Of a stretch of DNA of 64,000 nucleotides, positions 50,751 to 59,928 are shown one piece after another; the stretch's first letter is position 1; the number at the start of each line of letters is the position of its first letter. Where the stretch lies: NCBI GenBank assembly GCA_040389965.1, contig JAZJZF010000018.1, positions 1-64,000 on the forward strand. Direction: 5' to 3'. A model generated the notes under the pieces. That model searched no databases and was not told where the DNA came from. It saw nothing but the letters and a program-made list of their open reading frames with translations. The position numbers were made by a program, and so were the translations under genes. The stretch is from UBA4416 sp040389965. GTDB taxonomy: Bacteria > Bacteroidota > Bacteroidia > B-17B0 > Aurantibacillaceae.

Positions 50751-53700
50751 ATGTTCTTAATATTTGATACAGAAACAACCGGCTTACCACGTAACTACAA
50801 CGCGCCTTTAACCGATTTCGATAACTGGCCGCGTATGGTACAGATTGCCTGGCAATTGCACGATACTCATGGTAATTTGATCAGCAGTGATTCTATTATC
50901 ATAAAACCCGAAGGTTATACTATTCCTTTTAACGCTGTTCAAATTCATGGTATCACTAACGAACGTGCCATTGAAGAAGGGCAGGATTTAAACGCGGTCT
51001 TACAGAAATTTGCAGAGGTTGTAAACCAGGCAAAATACTTATGCGGACATAATATCGAATTTGATAATAACATTGTTGGCTCAGAATTATTGCGTTGCGG
51101 CCTGGAGAATATATTAGCTGCAAAACCTTTCATAGACACAAAGAACGATCAAACAACCGAATATTGCGCAATTCCGGGTGGAAGAGGAGGGAAATTTAAA
51201 TGGCCCACACTTACCGAGTTATATACAAAATTATTTAATGACTCGTTTGCTGAAGCACATAATGCGGCCTTTGACGTAACAGCTACCGGAAAAGTATTTT
51301 TCGAGATCATTAAACGTGGTATTACCAGAGTGGCTGAAATTCCGGATTCTGAACTGCAAACCATAAATTATGTAGCTCCCGATCTCAGCGAATTATACAA
51401 ACACGAACAAGCCTGGAAAGAACGTAAGAACCAGAAGGCAGGAAGTAGTGGACAGAAAACAGAAACACTTGTCAGTTCAAGCACGGTCGAGAACCTGCAA
51501 TTCTCTCATTTGCATAATCATACCCAATTCTCTGTACTCCAATCTACCAGCGATGTTGGTGACCTCGTTAAAAAAGCCATAGAATACAATATGCCGGCTG
51601 TTGCTTTAACAGATCACGGAAATATGTATGGTGCGTTTTTATTCTGGCAATCCATTGATAAGCATAACAAAGGCGTTAAATCGCATAATGAAGCCATTGA
51701 TAAAGGAGAGAAACAGGGCGAAAAGAAAATCGAATTAAAATGCATCATTGGTTGTGAATTGTTTATTTGCAAAGATCATAAAGACAAAACCAAGCAGGAT
51801 AATGGTTACACGCAGGTATTGGTTGCTAAAAACAGAGCAGGCTACCAAAATTTGTCCAAATTAAGTTCTTTGGGTTTAATTGATGGAGCTTATTATGTAC
51901 CACGGATTGATAAAAAACTATTATTACAATACAAAGAAGGTTTAATTGCAACAACAGGTTCTTTAACTGCCGAAATTCCTTCGCTTATATTAAATGTGGG
52001 TGAAGAACAGGCAGAAGAAGCTTTTTTATGGTATAAGGATTTATTTGGAGAGGATTTTTATGTGGAATTAAACCGCCACGATCTGCCTGAAGAAAATCAC
52101 GTGAATACGGTATTACTAAATTTTGCGGCCAAGCATAACGTAAAATATTTTGCGGCTAACAGCAATTATTATTTAAATAAAACAGGTTTCGATGCACATG
52201 ATATTTTATTATGTGTAAAGGATGGGGAGAAAAAAGCAACTCCTGTGGGTCGTGGACGAGGCTTCCGTTATGGCTTACAGAACAAGGAGTTTTATTTTAA
52301 ATCGCAAAAAGAAATGATAGAATTGTTTGCTGATATGCCTGAGGCTATAGAAGCAACCAATGAAATCATTTCGAAAATAGAACAGTTTAAATTAGGTCGC
52401 GACATTTTATTGCCTAAGTTCGAAATTGCCGTTTCTTTTATTGAATCTAATATTGAGGAAATCAATGCTTCGCACCAACGCATTGTGGCTTTAAAAGAAA
52501 GTAGCTGGGCTGATAAAAAATTATCGGAAGAAGCCATTGAAGTGCAAAAAGCAGAGATGCGCATTATTGCCGAACAGTTTATTTACATGTCGCATTTAAC
52601 ATGGCAGGGAGCTCACAAGCGCTATCCTGATATGCCTCCCGAAACAAAAGAGCGTATTGAGTTTGAGTTGGCAACCATTGAAAGAATGGGATATCCCGGG
52701 TACTTTTTAATTGTAGCTGACTTTATTTCCAAAGCTCGTGAAATGGGCGTGTCTGTGGGGCCGGGTCGTGGATCGGCTGCAGGTTCAGCAATTGCGTATT
52801 GTTTATGGATTACCAATGTAGATCCTATTAAGTTCGATCTCCTCTTTGAGCGCTTCTTAAATCCGGATCGTATTAGTATGCCCGATATAGATATTGATTT
52901 TGATGATGAGGGTCGTGATGATGTGATTAAATACGTAATTGATAAATACGGTGCCAACCAGGTAGCACAAATCATTACTTATGGTACCATGGGTGGAAAA
53001 TCCGCTATCCGTGATACAGCGAGGGTTTTAGATCTTCCGTTGCAGGATGCCGATCGTTTGGCAAAATCATTTCCGGATAGTTTGGAAGCAGAATTAAAGT
53101 CTTTATTAAAACCCGGAGGAATTGATGAAAAGTATTTAGATAAAATAAAAGATAAGCGTGAGGTTGTAGAACAATCCTACAATTTCAGAAAACTGGCCGA
53201 AGAAAAAACACCGGAAGCTGATGTATTAAAACAAGCATACGAATTAGAAGGCTGTTTGCGTAATACCGGAATCCATGCCTGTGGGGTAATTATTACTCCC
53301 GACGATATGGTAAAGTTTGTACCGGTTACCAAGGCAAAAGACAGTGATATGTTAGTTACCCAGTTTGATAACTCTGTGGCAGAAAATGCAGGCTTATTAA
53401 AAATGGACTTTTTGGGGTTAAGAACATTAACCATTATTAAAGATGCCTTACGTTTTGTAAAACAAAATCACGGCATTGATATCGATATTGACGCTATTCC
53501 CCTGGACGATAAAAAGACTTACGAATTATTCCAACGCGGAGAAACCAACGGTGTGTTCCAGTACGAAAGTGCCGGAATGCAAAAATCATTAAAAGAATTG
53601 AAACCCGATTCCTTTAACGACCTCATTGCCATGAACGCCTTGTACCGTCCGGGGCCGTTGGCATATATTCCCAACTATATTAACCGTAAGCATGGCCGCG

Positions 53701-55220
53701 AACCGGTAACATTCGATTTGGAGGGAATGGATGAGTACCTGGGCGAAACGTATGGAATTACAGTGTATCAGGAACAGGTAATGCGTTTGTCGCAAAAACT
53801 TGCCAATTTTACCAAAGGTGATGCCGATACCCTGCGTAAGGCTATGGGTAAGAAAGACAGGGCTACGCTGGATAAAATGAAAGGCAAGTTCATTGATAAT
53901 TGTAAAACTAACGGTCATGATACTGCTGTTGCTGAAAAAGTGTGGAAAGATTGGGAAGCCTTCGCCAGCTATGCCTTTAATAAATCGCACTCTACCTGTT
54001 ATGCTTATGTAGCCTTTCAAACGGCTTATATCAAAGCGCATTATCCTTCTGAGTTTATGGCTTCTGTACTGAACCACTCCGGAAGTATCGAGAAAATTTC
54101 TTTCTTCATGGAAGAATGTAAACGAATGGGTGTAAAAGTACTGGGGCCGGATATTAATGAGGGTTTTGCTAAGTTTGCTGTAATACCGGGTGGTACAGAC
54201 ATTCGTTTTGGAATGGGCTCTATTAAAGGAGTAGGGGAGAACACAGTAAATAATATTATTGAAGAAAGAAATGCCAACGGTAAATTTACTTCCGTGTTTG
54301 ATTTGGCAAAACGTCTCGACAGTAAAAGCGTCAACAAAAAATCACTCGAAGGATTGGCTCTGGCCGGTGGCTTTGATAGTTTTGAAGGATTGCACCGTGC
54401 CATGTTCTTTACGCCTGATATCATGGATGGTTCTACCTTAACAGACAGGATGATCAAATACAGTAACCAGATGAGCCTTGGCAACGATACGTCACAGGCA
54501 AGCTTATTTGGTGGCGATGATGAAGTAGAAATTACAGAACCGCAATTGCCATCAAAAGTAGAGCAATGGGGTAAACTGGAAGAACTGGCACGCGAGAAAG
54601 AAGTGGTGGGATTCTTTATTTCGGGACATCCTTTAGATCCTTATAAACTGATTATAGAACATAAATGCAATGCCAATTGTGCACAGTTAAAAGCGGGTCT
54701 GGAACCATTTAAAGGGAAGGATGTTACTTTTGGAGGTGTTATTACAGGCTCCGAACAACGTACCAGTAAAACAGGAAATGCTTTTGGTAAATTAATTCTG
54801 GAAGATTACCACGGCGCATTAGAATTAATGCTGTTTGGAAAAGATTTTGTGGAATATAATAAATTCATGGTAAACTCTTTGTTTGTATACGTAAAAGCCA
54901 AAATACAGGAACGCTACGGCCAACCAGGCAGTTTGGAAATTAAAGTTCAGAAAATAGAATTGCTGGAAAATGTAAAAGAAAATATTTTCTCTACCATGAA
55001 ACTAAAACTCGATGTAAATGCAATCAACGATGAATTGATCGCCAATATCGAATCGATCTTTAGTACCTCACAAGGCAAATGCAGTGTAGAGTTTTTTGTA
55101 GAAGATCCTATGGAGAATATGAGTGTAAAATTGTTCTCTAAATCACAGAAGATCGCAGTGAGTACGGAGTTGATGAACGAACTGGATAAAATGGGAAGTT
55201 TGACTTATGAGTTGACTTAA
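50751..55220 (+). CDS. dnaE: DNA polymerase III alpha subunit with N-terminal proofreading exonuclease
   Basis: Replicative polymerase, 1489 residues, about 300 longer than E. coli DnaE because a DnaQ-like 3'-5' exonuclease is fused at the N-terminus: Exo I D-T-E-T-T-G at 7-12, Exo II C-G-H-N-I-E-F-D-N near 97, Exo III H-N-A-A-F-D near 169. A linker leads to the PHP domain starting near 252 (H-L-H-N-H-T-Q-F-S, L-T-D-H-G-N). The polymerase core has G-P-G-R-G-S-A-A-G-S and the catalytic P-D-I-D-I-D-F near 713. Towards the C-terminus are a helix-hairpin-helix region and an OB domain (F-G-G-V-I-T-G). Fusion makes proofreading intrinsic. The first Met directly starts the exonuclease strand. Confidence 0.95.
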   Translation: MFLIFDTETTGLPRNYNAPLTDFDNWPRMVQIAWQLHDTHGNLISSDSIIIKPEGYTIPFNAVQIHGITNERAIEEGQDLNAVLQKFAEVVNQAKYLCGHNIEFDNNIVGSELLRCGLENILAAKPFIDTKNDQTTEYCAIPGGRGGKFKWPTLTELYTKLFNDSFAEAHNAAFDVTATGKVFFEIIKRGITRVAEIPDSELQTINYVAPDLSELYKHEQAWKERKNQKAGSSGQKTETLVSSSTVENLQFSHLHNHTQFSVLQSTSDVGDLVKKAIEYNMPAVALTDHGNMYGAFLFWQSIDKHNKGVKSHNEAIDKGEKQGEKKIELKCIIGCELFICKDHKDKTKQDNGYTQVLVAKNRAGYQNLSKLSSLGLIDGAYYVPRIDKKLLLQYKEGLIATTGSLTAEIPSLILNVGEEQAEEAFLWYKDLFGEDFYVELNRHDLPEENHVNTVLLNFAAKHNVKYFAANSNYYLNKTGFDAHDILLCVKDGEKKATPVGRGRGFRYGLQNKEFYFKSQKEMIELFADMPEAIEATNEIISKIEQFKLGRDILLPKFEIAVSFIESNIEEINASHQRIVALKESSWADKKLSEEAIEVQKAEMRIIAEQFIYMSHLTWQGAHKRYPDMPPETKERIEFELATIERMGYPGYFLIVADFISKAREMGVSVGPGRGSAAGSAIAYCLWITNVDPIKFDLLFERFLNPDRISMPDIDIDFDDEGRDDVIKYVIDKYGANQVAQIITYGTMGGKSAIRDTARVLDLPLQDADRLAKSFPDSLEAELKSLLKPGGIDEKYLDKIKDKREVVEQSYNFRKLAEEKTPEADVLKQAYELEGCLRNTGIHACGVIITPDDMVKFVPVTKAKDSDMLVTQFDNSVAENAGLLKMDFLGLRTLTIIKDALRFVKQNHGIDIDIDAIPLDDKKTYELFQRGETNGVFQYESAGMQKSLKELKPDSFNDLIAMNALYRPGPLAYIPNYINRKHGREPVTFDLEGMDEYLGETYGITVYQEQVMRLSQKLANFTKGDADTLRKAMGKKDRATLDKMKGKFIDNCKTNGHDTAVAEKVWKDWEAFASYAFNKSHSTCYAYVAFQTAYIKAHYPSEFMASVLNHSGSIEKISFFMEECKRMGVKVLGPDINEGFAKFAVIPGGTDIRFGMGSIKGVGENTVNNIIEERNANGKFTSVFDLAKRLDSKSVNKKSLEGLALAGGFDSFEGLHRAMFFTPDIMDGSTLTDRMIKYSNQMSLGNDTSQASLFGGDDEVEITEPQLPSKVEQWGKLEELAREKEVVGFFISGHPLDPYKLIIEHKCNANCAQLKAGLEPFKGKDVTFGGVITGSEQRTSKTGNAFGKLILEDYHGALELMLFGKDFVEYNKFMVNSLFVYVKAKIQERYGQPGSLEIKVQKIELLENVKENIFSTMKLKLDVNAINDELIANIESIFSTSQGKCSVEFFVEDPMENMSVKLFSKSQKIAVSTELMNELDKMGSLTYELT

Positions 55221-55322
55221 ATTTTAGCTACGTTTCTTTCTACTAACATATTCCTAGCGTAGGGAAAAAGTATTTATGAAAAATGCTACATTTTGTGGCA
55301 ACGACTAGCTATTATAATAATC

Positions 55323-55330
55323 TAAATTTG
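55323..55330 (+). promoter_or_regulatory. TAnnTTTG promoter box before the ORF6N gene
   Basis: TAAATTTG, a full match to the -7 consensus, 24 bases before the ATG at 55355. A TTTG at 55292-55295 is 27 bases upstream, longer than the usual spacing. Confidence 0.35.
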
Positions 55331-55354
55331 CTTCTTTATTGTAGTTAGCTAAAT

Positions 55355-55900
55355 ATGACAAAGGTAGAGAATTCAATTATTATTGTAGATGAAGTGGTGA
55401 TGAACAAAATTTATATTGTTCGCGGACAAAAAGTAATGTTAGACAGAGATTTGGCAGAGTTATACCAAATTGAGACCAAGCACTTAAAAAGGCAGGTTAA
55501 ACGAAATATTGAACGTTTTCCGGATGATTTTATGATAGAATTAACTCAAGAAGAAGTAAAAGCTTCAAGGTACCAATTTGGCACCTTGAAACAAGGTGAA
55601 AATATTAAATATTTGCCTTATGCTTTTACAGAACAAGGTGTAGCAATGCTTTCCAGTGTTTTAAACAGCACTAAAGCTATACAGGTTAATATACAGATTA
55701 TCAGAATATTTACGCGTATCAGGCAGATGCTCATTGATAATACGGAGATACGTTTGGCTATCGAAAAATTAGAAAAGAAAACAGATAATAACACAAAAAA
55801 CATTGAAGTAGTTTTTCAATATATGGACGAATTAACCGATAAAAAAGAATTGGTTAAACCTCGTAAACAAATTGGATATAAATTGCCTAAAAATAAATAA
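55355..55900 (+). CDS. ORF6N-domain DNA-binding protein
   Basis: A 181-residue protein with an ORF6N domain at about 17-105: I-Y-I-V-R-G-Q-K-V-M-L-D-R-D-L-A-E-L-Y, L-K-R-Q-V-K-R-N-I-E-R-F-P-D-D-F-M and F-T-E-Q-G-V-A-M-L-S-S-V-L. The C-terminal part is a charged coiled coil ending in a Lys-rich tail. Such proteins derive from phage or mobile-element regulators but are also common as single chromosomal genes in Bacteroidota. No other phage gene or repeat border is nearby. Confidence 0.88.
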   Translation: MTKVENSIIIVDEVVMNKIYIVRGQKVMLDRDLAELYQIETKHLKRQVKRNIERFPDDFMIELTQEEVKASRYQFGTLKQGENIKYLPYAFTEQGVAMLSSVLNSTKAIQVNIQIIRIFTRIRQMLIDNTEIRLAIEKLEKKTDNNTKNIEVVFQYMDELTDKKELVKPRKQIGYKLPKNK

Positions 55901-55970
55901 TGGCGGCTATAAGCCTGAATTATATTTATCATTTTCCTACTTTTATAAATGCCTGGACGATACTAAACTA

Positions 55971-56010
55971 AAAATGACTGCCTATTATAAATAATGGGCA
56001 GGCATTTTTT
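55971..56010. terminator. Terminator between ORF6N and osmC genes
   Basis: Imperfect stem atgactgcctattat / ataatgggcaggcat (mismatches only as wobble pairs) with loop of about three bases, A-rich on the left and T6 on the right. Positioned between two convergent genes, so it may act both ways. Confidence 0.7.
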
Positions 56011-56023
56011 GAATATATATCCG

Positions 56024-56440
56024 TTAAGCAATAAACTTCGCTTCCGATGTAATAGGAACGTTTAATACTTTTGAAATGATACAATTTTTTTCAGCGTCTT
56101 TTGTAATAGCTTCAAATTCTGCTGCGGTTAGTCCTTCAACGCTTCCTGAGATAATTAAATGTACAGCAGTCACTGCCAATCCTTCCATATTTACTACTGC
56201 TTCCGTATCCAATGCTTTAGGATTTAACCCTTTTTGTGTAAGCATGGCGCCAACTGCCATGGTAAAGCAACCGGCGTGTGCGGCAGCTAGTAATTCCTCG
56301 GGATTAGTTCCTTTTTCGCCTTCTTCAAAACGGGTTTTAAAACTGTAATTTGTTTTGTCTAAAACTCCGCTTGGTGTACTAATAGTTCCTTTTCCCTCTT
56401 TAAGAGTTCCTTCCCAATGTGCTTTTGCTGTTCTTTTCAT
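56024..56440 (-). CDS. OsmC-type peroxiredoxin
   Basis: A 138-residue OsmC/Ohr-family thiol peroxidase of the OsmC subgroup: A-H-W-E-G at the start, N-P-E-E-L-L-A-A-A-H-A-G-C-F with peroxidatic Cys58, and K-N-C near 118-120 with resolving Cys120; Arg37 in T-R-F-E-E matches the conserved active-site arginine. It reduces organic hydroperoxides in the cytoplasm. It lies 128 bases downstream of catalase on the same strand and belongs functionally to the peroxide block, although it may have its own promoter. Confidence 0.92.
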   Translation of the reverse strand: MKRTAKAHWEGTLKEGKGTISTPSGVLDKTNYSFKTRFEEGEKGTNPEELLAAAHAGCFTMAVGAMLTQKGLNPKALDTEAVVNMEGLAVTAVHLIISGSVEGLTAAEFEAITKDAEKNCIISKVLNVPITSEAKFIA

Positions 56441-56568
56441 AATGACGTGTTTAGTGGTTAATTTTTTTAGTTTATTCTGAATCCAATAATGAGTACACTG
56501 TTTCAGGTTCTCTAAATATACTTAATTGCTCAATAACCCGATGTATATAATATATTACAAATGAGTTA

Positions 56569-58053
56569 TTAATGCTTCATCATGGCATCATCAACAGTTA
56601 TGCCAAGGCCTTTGGCAATGGCCATACCCAAACCGATATCAGCCCTGAACCAATGGCATAACTGACGGTTAATGATATCAGCTTTTTTATCGCCGCTAAT
56701 GCCACTCATAGCACCAACGATATTAGCAACTGTATTTCTTTTTTGTTCATCATTCATCACCTTTCTGTATAGAATGCCCGGTTGTGTATAATGATCATTG
56801 TCGCCCGCACTATTTCTGTCGTACCAGTCTGCACTATTACTTTCTAAAGTCATAGCAGGTGCTTTGTAGCTCGGATCTGCTTCTATGTTATCAAAACTAT
56901 TGGGGAAATAATTTGGGGAATCTTCTCCGTTTCCGTCTACACGCATTAAACCGTCACGCTCATAATTATTGGTCATATATGGGCATTTATTTACAGGTAT
57001 CTGTTCATAGTTGGCACCTAAACGGTAACGATGCGCATCAGGATAAGAGAGCAAACGGCCCTGTAACATTTTGTCAGGAGAATAACTAATGCCATCCACC
57101 ACATGCGCAGGAGCAAAAGCGGCCTGTTCTACTTCCGCAAAATAATTTTTCGGAATCTGGTTCAATTCAAAAGTACCCACATCAATTAACGGAAAATCTC
57201 CATGTGGCCAGGTTTTGGTCAAATCAAAAGGATTAAACGGAAATGCCTTCGCCTGTTCATTCGTCATTACCTGTATCTTCATATCCCATTTTGGGAACTC
57301 TTTACGTTCAATGGCTTCTACCAAATCACGCTGTGCATGATCGGGATCAATACCGCGCATTTCATTGGCTTCAGGACCTGTAAAATTTTTAACCCCTGTT
57401 TGAGTAACGAAATGGAACTTTACCCATACCGATTCGTTATCTTTATTGATCATCGAAAATGTATGGCTTCCAAAACCATGCATGTGCCTGTAAGAGTATG
57501 GCGTTCCGCGATCACTCATTAAAATGAGCACCTGGTGTAGGCTCTCAGGATTCAGGCTCCAGAAATCCCACATCATCGTAGGACTTTTTAAATTGGTTTT
57601 AGGATCGCGTTTTTGTGTATGAATAAAATCGCTGAATTTTTTAGGATCTTTTACAAAAAATACCGGTGTATTATTACCCACTAAATCCCAGTTACCATCT
57701 TCCGTATAAAATTTTATGGCAAAACCTCTTGGGTCTCTTTCTGTATCGGCACTTCCTTTTTCGCCACCAACGGTAGAAAAACGGATCAGCATTTTACAGG
57801 CATTATCCACTTTACCAAACAGTTTTGCTTTGGTATATTTGGTAATATCATGCGTTACGGTAAATGTCCCAAAAGCTCCTGTTCCCTTAGCGTGTACAAC
57901 CCTTTCAGGAATACGCTCGCGGTTAAAATGAGCCATTTTTTCATGTAAAATAAAATCCTGCAATAGTAAAGGGCCTCTGGCACCAATACTCATGCTGTTT
58001 TCATTTTCGTAATAGGGAATCCCCGATGCTGTTGTCAGTTTTTTCTTTTCCAT
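56569..58053 (-). CDS. katA: Monofunctional heme catalase (small-subunit clade)
   Basis: A 494-residue catalase that dismutates hydrogen peroxide. Distal His54 is in V-V-H-A-K-G-T-G-A-F-G, Asn127 in L-V-G-N-N-T-P, and the heme-ligand Tyr in R-L-L-S-Y-P-D-A-H-R-Y-R near 335-345. The size indicates a small-subunit clade 3-like enzyme. It is the last gene of dps / 57-residue protein / catalase (gaps 12 and 16 bases), a likely operon facing away from oxyR. Confidence 0.95.
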   Translation of the reverse strand: MEKKKLTTASGIPYYENENSMSIGARGPLLLQDFILHEKMAHFNRERIPERVVHAKGTGAFGTFTVTHDITKYTKAKLFGKVDNACKMLIRFSTVGGEKGSADTERDPRGFAIKFYTEDGNWDLVGNNTPVFFVKDPKKFSDFIHTQKRDPKTNLKSPTMMWDFWSLNPESLHQVLILMSDRGTPYSYRHMHGFGSHTFSMINKDNESVWVKFHFVTQTGVKNFTGPEANEMRGIDPDHAQRDLVEAIERKEFPKWDMKIQVMTNEQAKAFPFNPFDLTKTWPHGDFPLIDVGTFELNQIPKNYFAEVEQAAFAPAHVVDGISYSPDKMLQGRLLSYPDAHRYRLGANYEQIPVNKCPYMTNNYERDGLMRVDGNGEDSPNYFPNSFDNIEADPSYKAPAMTLESNSADWYDRNSAGDNDHYTQPGILYRKVMNDEQKRNTVANIVGAMSGISGDKKADIINRQLCHWFRADIGLGMAIAKGLGITVDDAMMKH

Positions 58054-58069
58054 GGTAATAAATTTTTAG

Positions 58070-58243
58070 TTAATAGTAAAAAAGCATGTCCTCAAATATA
58101 CCAAACACATTTTTAGACGTATCTGTCTTGGGTTCTTTTTGCTGGAATGATTTTATAGTTTGTACCGCCTGAGCTTCTTCGGCATTGCGGCAGGTTTTAA
58201 AACAGCATTGTGGCGGTGTTTGTGGTGTTTCCGTGTTTTCCAT
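58070..58243 (-). CDS. 57-residue Cys-rich small protein between dps and catalase
   Basis: A short frame ATG 58243 to TAA 58070, fitting exactly between two co-directional genes (12 bases after dps, 16 before catalase). The product starts M-E-N-T-E-T-P-Q-T-P-P-Q and has C-C-F-K-T-C at residues 13-18, followed by an Ala/Glu/Gln/Lys-rich helix and an aromatic end F-E-D-M-L-F-Y-Y. No signal peptide. The three clustered Cys suggest metal or redox function in the peroxide response, but this is inference; I do not know the family. The even gene spacing is the best sign that it is real. Confidence 0.65.
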   Translation of the reverse strand: MENTETPQTPPQCCFKTCRNAEEAQAVQTIKSFQQKEPKTDTSKNVFGIFEDMLFYY

Positions 58244-58255
58244 AAGTAGTAGTTT

Positions 58256-58735
58256 TTAATTAGTTAAGTAAGAAGAATACATCCAGGTTAACTTTTCCTG
58301 TTCCCTTATATAGTCACTCATTAAGGCATTTGTGCCTTCATCATTTGCATCGGCCGATAGAGAAAGTATTTCGCGCTGAATAGAAATAATGATTTCCAGG
58401 GCATGCAACACTTCAGCTAATGATTTTTTACCATCGGTTGAATTTGTTTTTTCTTTAATGTCAGATTTTTTTAAATAATCTGTATAGCTGTGTAAAGGTG
58501 TGTGACCAAGCGTTAAAATACGTTCTGCTATTTCATCAATTTTTAATTGAAGATTATTATAGATCTCTTCAAATTTTAAATGCAATTCAAAAAAATTATT
58601 TCCTTTAATATTCCAGTGGAAGCCGCGGGTATTCATATAAAATACCTGGTAATTGGCCAGTAATACATTGAGTTGTTTTGCAAGAATTTCGCTTTTATTC
58701 TTATTTAAGCCAATATGATTGTTTGTTGTTTTCAT
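58256..58735 (-). CDS. dps: Dps, DNA-binding ferritin-like protein
   Basis: A 159-residue Dps from ATG 58735 (a TTG two codons upstream is less likely). Ferroxidase-site residues are visible in F-H-W-N-I-K-G, L-H-L-K-F-E-E-I-Y and I-D-E-I-A-E-R-I-L near 35-75; P-L-H-S-Y follows. Dps oligomers oxidise iron with peroxide and store it, protecting DNA. The N-terminus K-T-T-N-N-H-I-G-L-N-K-N-K is short and basic. First gene of the Dps/small protein/catalase operon, divergent from oxyR across a 188-base region containing an OxyR dyad. Confidence 0.95.
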   Translation of the reverse strand: MKTTNNHIGLNKNKSEILAKQLNVLLANYQVFYMNTRGFHWNIKGNNFFELHLKFEEIYNNLQLKIDEIAERILTLGHTPLHSYTDYLKKSDIKEKTNSTDGKKSLAEVLHALEIIISIQREILSLSADANDEGTNALMSDYIREQEKLTWMYSSYLTN

Positions 58736-58841
58736 AATCAAGGGTCATTGTAAATTGGTATACAAGTTATACTACAATTTAAGAAGCTTTATGTTTAAAA
58801 TCACTAACGCTATTTAAAATTTATGTTAAAGGTATTCTATT

Positions 58842-58876
58842 TTTGTATTCGATAAAATTGATATTTTTTATATTTG
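58842..58876 (+). promoter_or_regulatory. Predicted oxyR promoter
   Basis: TATATTTG at 58869-58876 matches TAnnTTTG; TTTG at 58842-58845 lies 23 bases upstream, at the long end of the usual spacing. Initiation would fall within the OxyR dyad just downstream, implying autoregulation. Confidence 0.5.
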
Positions 58877-58893
58877 TATAGATTTTATCTATA
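58877..58893. promoter_or_regulatory. OxyR operator, perfect ATAG-N7-CTAT dyad
   Basis: Sequence tatagattttatctata: perfect 7-bp inverted repeat around ttt, containing ATAG (58878-58881), seven bases, CTAT (58889-58892). This is the consensus half-site pair for OxyR. It is between divergent dps and oxyR, 31 bases before the oxyR ATG. Confidence 0.85.
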
Positions 58894-58923
58894 ATGTATA
58901 TTTAAAAACACGTAATTTTACGT

Positions 58924-59859
58924 ATGAATTTACAGCAACTCGAATACATCATAGCCGTTGATAAGCTTAAGAACTTTGTAAAAGCCTCGGAAGCCTGCTT
59001 TGTGACGCAGGCTACTTTAAGTATGATGATTAAGAAACTGGAAGAAGAACTGGACGTCAAAATCTTTGACAGAAGTAAGCAACCTGTAAAAACCACTGAA
59101 ATAGGTAGAAAGATTATTTCGCAGGCGGCGCAGATTATTCTGGAATCAAAAAAATTGAAAGAGATCATTGATGATGAAAAGGATATTATAAGCGGAGAGT
59201 TGAGGGTAGGAATTATCCCAACCCTGGCTCCCTATTTATTACCATTGTTCTTAAGACAGTTTATGCATGCTTTTCCTTTAGTGAAATTAATTATTAATGA
59301 ATTTACAACGGATGTTATCACGCAAAAATTGAAAAACGGAGATTTGGATACCGCCATTCTGGCCACACCATTAAACGATGGTTCTATTAACGAAGAAGTC
59401 TTGTTTTATGAAAGCTATTACCTGTATGTGAATAATAAAGAAAAAGGTTTTAGTAAGAAGATTGTTTTGCCCAAAGATATTGACGTGAATCGCCTCTGGC
59501 TATTGGAAGAGGGACATTGTATGCGCTCTCAGATCCTGAATTTTTGTGCATTAAAAAAACAGAAAGAAGATGGAGAAAACTTTCATTATAATGCGGGTAG
59601 CATAGAAACATTAAAAAATATGGTGGATACAAATTTTGGTATGACCATCATTCCTGAGTTGGCAACCCATAACATGACCGGTGCACAGAAAAAACGGTTG
59701 CGTTCTTTTAAAGCACCCACGCCGGTGCGGGAAATCAGTATCATCACACACCGCGAATTTTTAAAGGCGAAATTAATTCAATCCTTAAAAGAGATCGTTT
59801 GTTCGGTTATTCCTCCGCATATGATGCAACACAAAACGGTTAATATCCTGGAGATATAA
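58924..59859 (+). CDS. oxyR: OxyR, peroxide-sensing LysR-type regulator
   Basis: A 311-residue LysR-family activator. The helix-turn-helix is at about 1-60 (L-E-Y-I-I-A-V-D, F-V-T-Q-A-T-L-S-M-M-I-K-K-L-E). The redox pair is exact: E-E-G-H-C-M-R-S-Q-I-L-N-F-C puts cysteines at residues 199 and 208, the same numbers as E. coli OxyR, with the intervening His198/Arg201 pattern. Hydrogen peroxide forms the disulfide and switches the protein to activation. Divergent from dps and catalase, with a consensus binding dyad between, so it very probably controls them. A strong terminator follows. Confidence 0.96.
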   Translation: MNLQQLEYIIAVDKLKNFVKASEACFVTQATLSMMIKKLEEELDVKIFDRSKQPVKTTEIGRKIISQAAQIILESKKLKEIIDDEKDIISGELRVGIIPTLAPYLLPLFLRQFMHAFPLVKLIINEFTTDVITQKLKNGDLDTAILATPLNDGSINEEVLFYESYYLYVNNKEKGFSKKIVLPKDIDVNRLWLLEEGHCMRSQILNFCALKKQKEDGENFHYNAGSIETLKNMVDTNFGMTIIPELATHNMTGAQKKRLRSFKAPTPVREISIITHREFLKAKLIQSLKEIVCSVIPPHMMQHKTVNILEI

Positions 59860-59870
59860 TTCATTGGTCA

Positions 59871-59915
59871 AAAAAAAGAGAGACTGCATATTCCGATATG
59901 CAGTCTCTCTTTTTT
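59871..59915. terminator. Strong bidirectional terminator after oxyR
   Basis: Long perfect stem: agagagactgcata on the left and tatgcagtctctct on the right around ttccga (59891-59896), with A7 before and T6 after. Serves the convergent oxyR and repeat-protein genes. Confidence 0.95.
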
Positions 59916-59928
59916 AATGTATAGTATA

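Noticed and set aside
53589..54077. Long antisense open frame (about 160 codons) within dnaE
   Set aside because: It lies wholly opposite a conserved polymerase sequence, shows no recognisable motif, and similar shadows occur opposite most genes here.
55355..55900. ORF6N gene as the remnant of a prophage
   Set aside because: No integrase, structural phage gene, attachment repeat or tRNA is nearby; it looks like a single chromosomal gene.
58758..58772. gtata-N5-tatac palindrome upstream of dps as another OxyR site
   Set aside because: It lacks the ATAG/CTAT half-sites and is only five bases per arm, which is common by chance in AT-rich sequence.
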